Notes under the pieces: generated by a model
What the model saw: only the letters and a program-made list of their open reading frames with translations
Told to the model about the DNA's origin: nothing
Databases searched by the model: none
Part shown: positions 6,786-8,952 of the stretch, piece after piece
Position numbering within the stretch: position 1 is the stretch's first letter
Layout of the letters: every line of letters starts with the position of its first letter
Source of the DNA: Deltaproteobacteria bacterium
Lineage (GTDB): Bacteria > Desulfobacterota > Syntrophia > Syntrophales > Smithellaceae
Assembly (NCBI GenBank): GCA_011046295.1
Contig: DSAV01000027.1
Span: 1 to 8,952, forward strand
Reading direction: 5' to 3'
Length of the DNA stretch: 8,952 bases
Program-made: the position numbers and the translations under genes

Positions 6786-7430
6786 ATGAGACAGGTTGAT
6801 TTAATGATTTTTGATTTTGACGGTACTCTTGTTGACAGTGGCGCTGATCTGGCAGAGGCGGTAAATTACACACTTGGCGCTTTGAAAATGCCGACGAAGG
6901 AGACAAGACAGATTATCGGTTACGTGGGAGACGGTGTTAAAAAACTGCTGGAAAGATCTTTGGATAACAAAAACAGGCATTTACTGGATGAGGCTCTGAA
7001 TATTTTCGGTTTATACTACGAAAAGCATATGATGGATAACACGAAACTTTATCCGCATGTTTTGGATGTATTGCAAAAATTTCAAGAAAAAATAAAGGTG
7101 ATTTTGACCAATAAGCGCTTTTGCTTCACAATGACAATAGCGCGGAGGCTGGAAATTGACGGGTATTTTGCGGAAATAATCGGCGCTGATTCCACACCGT
7201 TTCAAAAACCGGACAAAAGATTAATAGATGACTTACTGGCTAAATACTCTGCAGAAAGGAATAAAACAGTAATGATCGGTGACGGGGTTAATGATATTGC
7301 CGTGGCTAAAAATTCAGGTGTATTGAGCGTGGCATACTTGAACGGGCTGGGTGACAGTAATGCTCTTCTTTCTTTGTGCCCTGATTATAGCTGCGAAAGC
7401 CTGCTGGAGATAAATTCGTTATTTATATGA
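6786..7430 (+). CDS. HAD-superfamily phosphatase, phosphoglycolate phosphatase-like
   Basis: Cytoplasmic phosphomonoesterase of the haloacid dehalogenase superfamily with a small alpha-helical cap inserted after motif I (subclass IA). All four catalytic motifs are visible in the 214 residues: DFDGTLVDS with nucleophile D10 and acid/base D12, T108 in VILTNK, K141 in FQKPD, and GDGVND (165-170) with Mg2+ ligands D166 and D170. Length and the GYVGDGVKKLLER stretch fit phosphoglycolate phosphatase (Gph), which clears 2-phosphoglycolate, but pyrophosphatases and nucleotidases share these motifs, so the substrate is uncertain. An in-frame TGA at 6777-6779 sets ATG 6786 as the earliest ATG start; the AGGGGG at 6766-6771 is rather far upstream (14 bases) and better placed for ATG 6776 of a 7-codon frame. 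ATG 6804 would leave too few residues before motif I. The stop overlaps the tilS start by 4 bp. Confidence 0.87.
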   Translation: MRQVDLMIFDFDGTLVDSGADLAEAVNYTLGALKMPTKETRQIIGYVGDGVKKLLERSLDNKNRHLLDEALNIFGLYYEKHMMDNTKLYPHVLDVLQKFQEKIKVILTNKRFCFTMTIARRLEIDGYFAEIIGADSTPFQKPDKRLIDDLLAKYSAERNKTVMIGDGVNDIAVAKNSGVLSVAYLNGLGDSNALLSLCPDYSCESLLEINSLFI

Positions 7431-8818
7431 TTGATAAAGTTCTCAGAACCATAGATGAGTATAAACTTGTAAACAATGGGGAAAAAATTGTTGTTGCCGT
7501 TTCCGGCGGGCCGGACTCCGTGGCGCTTCTGTTGATTTTGGCCCGCATAGCCCGGCAAATGAAACTCAGCCTGGTTGCGGCTCATTTCAATCATTTACTG
7601 CGCGGTGCTGAATCAGATGAAGATGAAAACTATTGCCGTCAGTTATGCCATGATTATAAACTTCCTTTTGTTTGTGAAAGAATGGACAAAACAAAAAAAG
7701 AAAAAGGCGTATCACCGGAAGATTTTTACCGCCGTCAAAGATACAGTTTCTTGAACAAAACAGCCAAAAAACATAATGCGCACAAAATCGCGCTGGGGCA
7801 TAATATGCAGGATCAGGCGCATACAGTTTTGCTAAATTTATTACGCGGCAGCGGATTGGATGGACTTAAGGGAATTTTGCCGATGCGTGAAGGCAAGTTC
7901 ATCCGCCCGTTGATTGAAACAACGCGTCGGGAAATTATCAGCTATCTGGATGAAGAAGGCGTGGCGTATCGCCTGGACAGCTCTAATAAAAGCACGGATT
8001 ACCTGCGCAATAAAATCCGTAAAGATTTGATTCCGTTGTTGCAGGCGGAATATAATCCTTCAATTGAGGAAAAGCTGGCGCAGACGGCGAAGATTATCTG
8101 CGCCGAAGATGACTTTATAAAGAAGACTGTAGCGCAGATATCAGCGCTACCTCATGTTGAGATGAATAATGATTATGCATGCCTGGATGTCCAATATTTA
8201 CAAACACTGCATCGCGCTTTGAGGCTTCGTCTTTTGAAGACTGTTTTAGAAAATATGCACAGTGCAAAGCAGGGTTTTTCCTTCGTTCATATAATGGCGG
8301 TGGAAAAAATGACCGGGGAAAATGTATCCGGGAAAAGCATTTGTCTTCCCGGCCAGATTACGGCAAGACTCGAGTATGGAAAATTGCACCTGGAAAGAAC
8401 CGTAAATCGGCCGGAAAAAAGCAGATACGAATATCGGCTGACTGTTCCCGGCGTCGTATTTATCAAGGAAAAAGGCCTTGCCGTGGGTTTACAACGTGTA
8501 ACAAAGGATTATATTGATAGAGGAAGCAATAATAAAGTTTATATGGATTTGGATAAAATTCGTCCGCCTCTTGTTCTTCGCAACAGGAGAGAGGGGGATT
8601 GGTTTGAGCCCCTGGGCATGAGAGGCAGGAAAAAAATTAAAGATTTTTTTATCGACAGGAAAATTCCCCGTCCGCAAAGGGAAAAAGTGTTGCTTCTGGC
8701 CGATGATTTGTCTGTTTTATGGATTGAAAGAATGCACATGAGTGAAAGGGTAAAAATAACCGATAACACGAGAAATATCTTAGAAATGGAAATTGTTGAA
8801 TCAGAAAACCTTGCTTAG
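7427..8818 (+). CDS. tilS: tRNA(Ile)-lysidine synthetase TilS
   Basis: Converts C34 of the CAU-anticodon tRNA-Ile to lysidine using ATP and lysine, so that it reads AUA instead of AUG; normally essential and cytoplasmic. The 463 residues are in the usual range of the long form. The PP-loop SGGPDS is at 26-31, AHFNHLLRGAESDED follows, then LNLLRGSGLDGLKG, FIRPLIETTRREI, YRLDSSN with its YLRNKIRKDLIP continuation, a middle region, and a TilS C-terminal domain at about 375-455 with GDWFEPLGMRGRKKIKDF and KIPRPQR. One oddity: the catalytic-core loop that usually reads HxxDDQxET is H125-NMQDQAH-T133 here, with Gln for the first Asp and His for the Glu. ATG 7427 overlaps the HAD stop; the nearest purine stretch (GGAGA, 7406-7410) is 16 bases away, so translation probably depends on coupling. 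No strong terminator follows the stop. Confidence 0.95.
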   Translation: MIDKVLRTIDEYKLVNNGEKIVVAVSGGPDSVALLLILARIARQMKLSLVAAHFNHLLRGAESDEDENYCRQLCHDYKLPFVCERMDKTKKEKGVSPEDFYRRQRYSFLNKTAKKHNAHKIALGHNMQDQAHTVLLNLLRGSGLDGLKGILPMREGKFIRPLIETTRREIISYLDEEGVAYRLDSSNKSTDYLRNKIRKDLIPLLQAEYNPSIEEKLAQTAKIICAEDDFIKKTVAQISALPHVEMNNDYACLDVQYLQTLHRALRLRLLKTVLENMHSAKQGFSFVHIMAVEKMTGENVSGKSICLPGQITARLEYGKLHLERTVNRPEKSRYEYRLTVPGVVFIKEKGLAVGLQRVTKDYIDRGSNNKVYMDLDKIRPPLVLRNRREGDWFEPLGMRGRKKIKDFFIDRKIPRPQREKVLLLADDLSVLWIERMHMSERVKITDNTRNILEMEIVESENLA

Positions 8819-8856
8819 GATAGCATTTTTATCGGCAGACAGAAAATATTTGGGGA

Positions 8857-8900
8857 GTGTAAATCTAACTGTGTAAATGGTTTTAAATAGTGTAGACAAT
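8857..8900. repeat. Short direct repeats upstream of the last gene
   Basis: GTGTAAAT occurs at 8857-8864 and 8871-8878, 14 bases apart, and a partial copy GTGTAGAC starts at 8890. They fill the 110-bp gap between tilS and the next start, in the place where an operator would lie. Copies this short can arise by chance in AT-rich DNA. Confidence 0.2.
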
Positions 8901-8928
8901 AAAACCAGAATAAGCAGGAGGATTTAGC

Positions 8929-8952
8929 ATGAAGTTGACATTTGATGTTCAA
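8929..8952 (+). CDS. Start of an unidentified gene (first 8 codons only)
   Basis: ATG at 8929 preceded by AGGAGG (8916-8921) with a 7-base spacer, the best ribosome binding site in the window, followed by codons for MKLTFDVQ and then the window edge. Eight residues are too few to name a family. They do not look like the start of FtsH or Hpt, two frequent tilS neighbours. The 110-base gap after tilS suggests its own promoter. Confidence 0.6.

Noticed and set aside
8819..8840. Terminator after tilS (short GCT/AGC stem then ATTTTTAT)
   Set aside because: The stem is only 3-4 pairs, too weak to support.

Overview
The window looks like an ordinary chromosomal segment from a Gram-negative bacterium of moderate to low GC. 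A predicted lipid-anchored, SurA-like periplasmic folding factor argues for an outer membrane. Gene style (Val/Ile/Lys-rich proteins, a PanB/DUF2520 pair, a MiaA variant) would suit Desulfobacterota (former Deltaproteobacteria), but that placement is an impression from memory and weak.

Layout, left to right. On the minus strand, 1-1316 is a MATE-family multidrug/Na+ antiporter that runs off the left edge and lacks only its last few residues; it has no start-to-stop frame inside the window, so it is easily missed. A 98-bp divergent gap leads to a plus-strand pair whose genes overlap by 4 bp: miaA (tRNA A37 dimethylallyltransferase, 1415-2323) and a GT-A-fold family 2-like glycosyltransferase (2320-3666). 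After a gap with two small hairpins comes a plus-strand lipoprotein with SurA-N-like and parvulin domains (start re-assigned to 3763, end 4845). It converges on a minus-strand pair: a Rossmann/DUF2520 dehydrogenase (5689-6585) followed by panB (4874-5692), overlapping by 4 bp. A back-to-back promoter region (about 6600-6775) separates this pair from a second plus-strand coupled pair, a HAD phosphatase (6786-7430) and tilS (tRNA-Ile lysidine synthetase, 7427-8818). The first eight codons of a further gene with a near-perfect ribosome binding site close the window.

How the genes fit together. Two of the three coupled pairs contain a tRNA-modification enzyme (MiaA at A37, TilS at C34 of the CAU-anticodon tRNA-Ile). 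The third pair probably encodes two consecutive pantothenate steps: PanB makes ketopantoate, and the DUF2520 enzyme next to it is a good candidate for the ketopantoate reductase that would otherwise be PanE. The most notable non-coding signal is a strong intrinsic-terminator-like hairpin in the leader of this pair, directly against its start codon, with no coding gene upstream to terminate. It is a candidate attenuator of pantothenate synthesis.

I see no mobile element, CRISPR array, tRNA, rRNA or defence module, and no clearly new multi-gene system. The points worth a second look are the pan leader hairpin, the DUF2520-PanB coupling, an altered catalytic-loop motif in TilS, and the uncharacterised glycosyltransferase tied to miaA.
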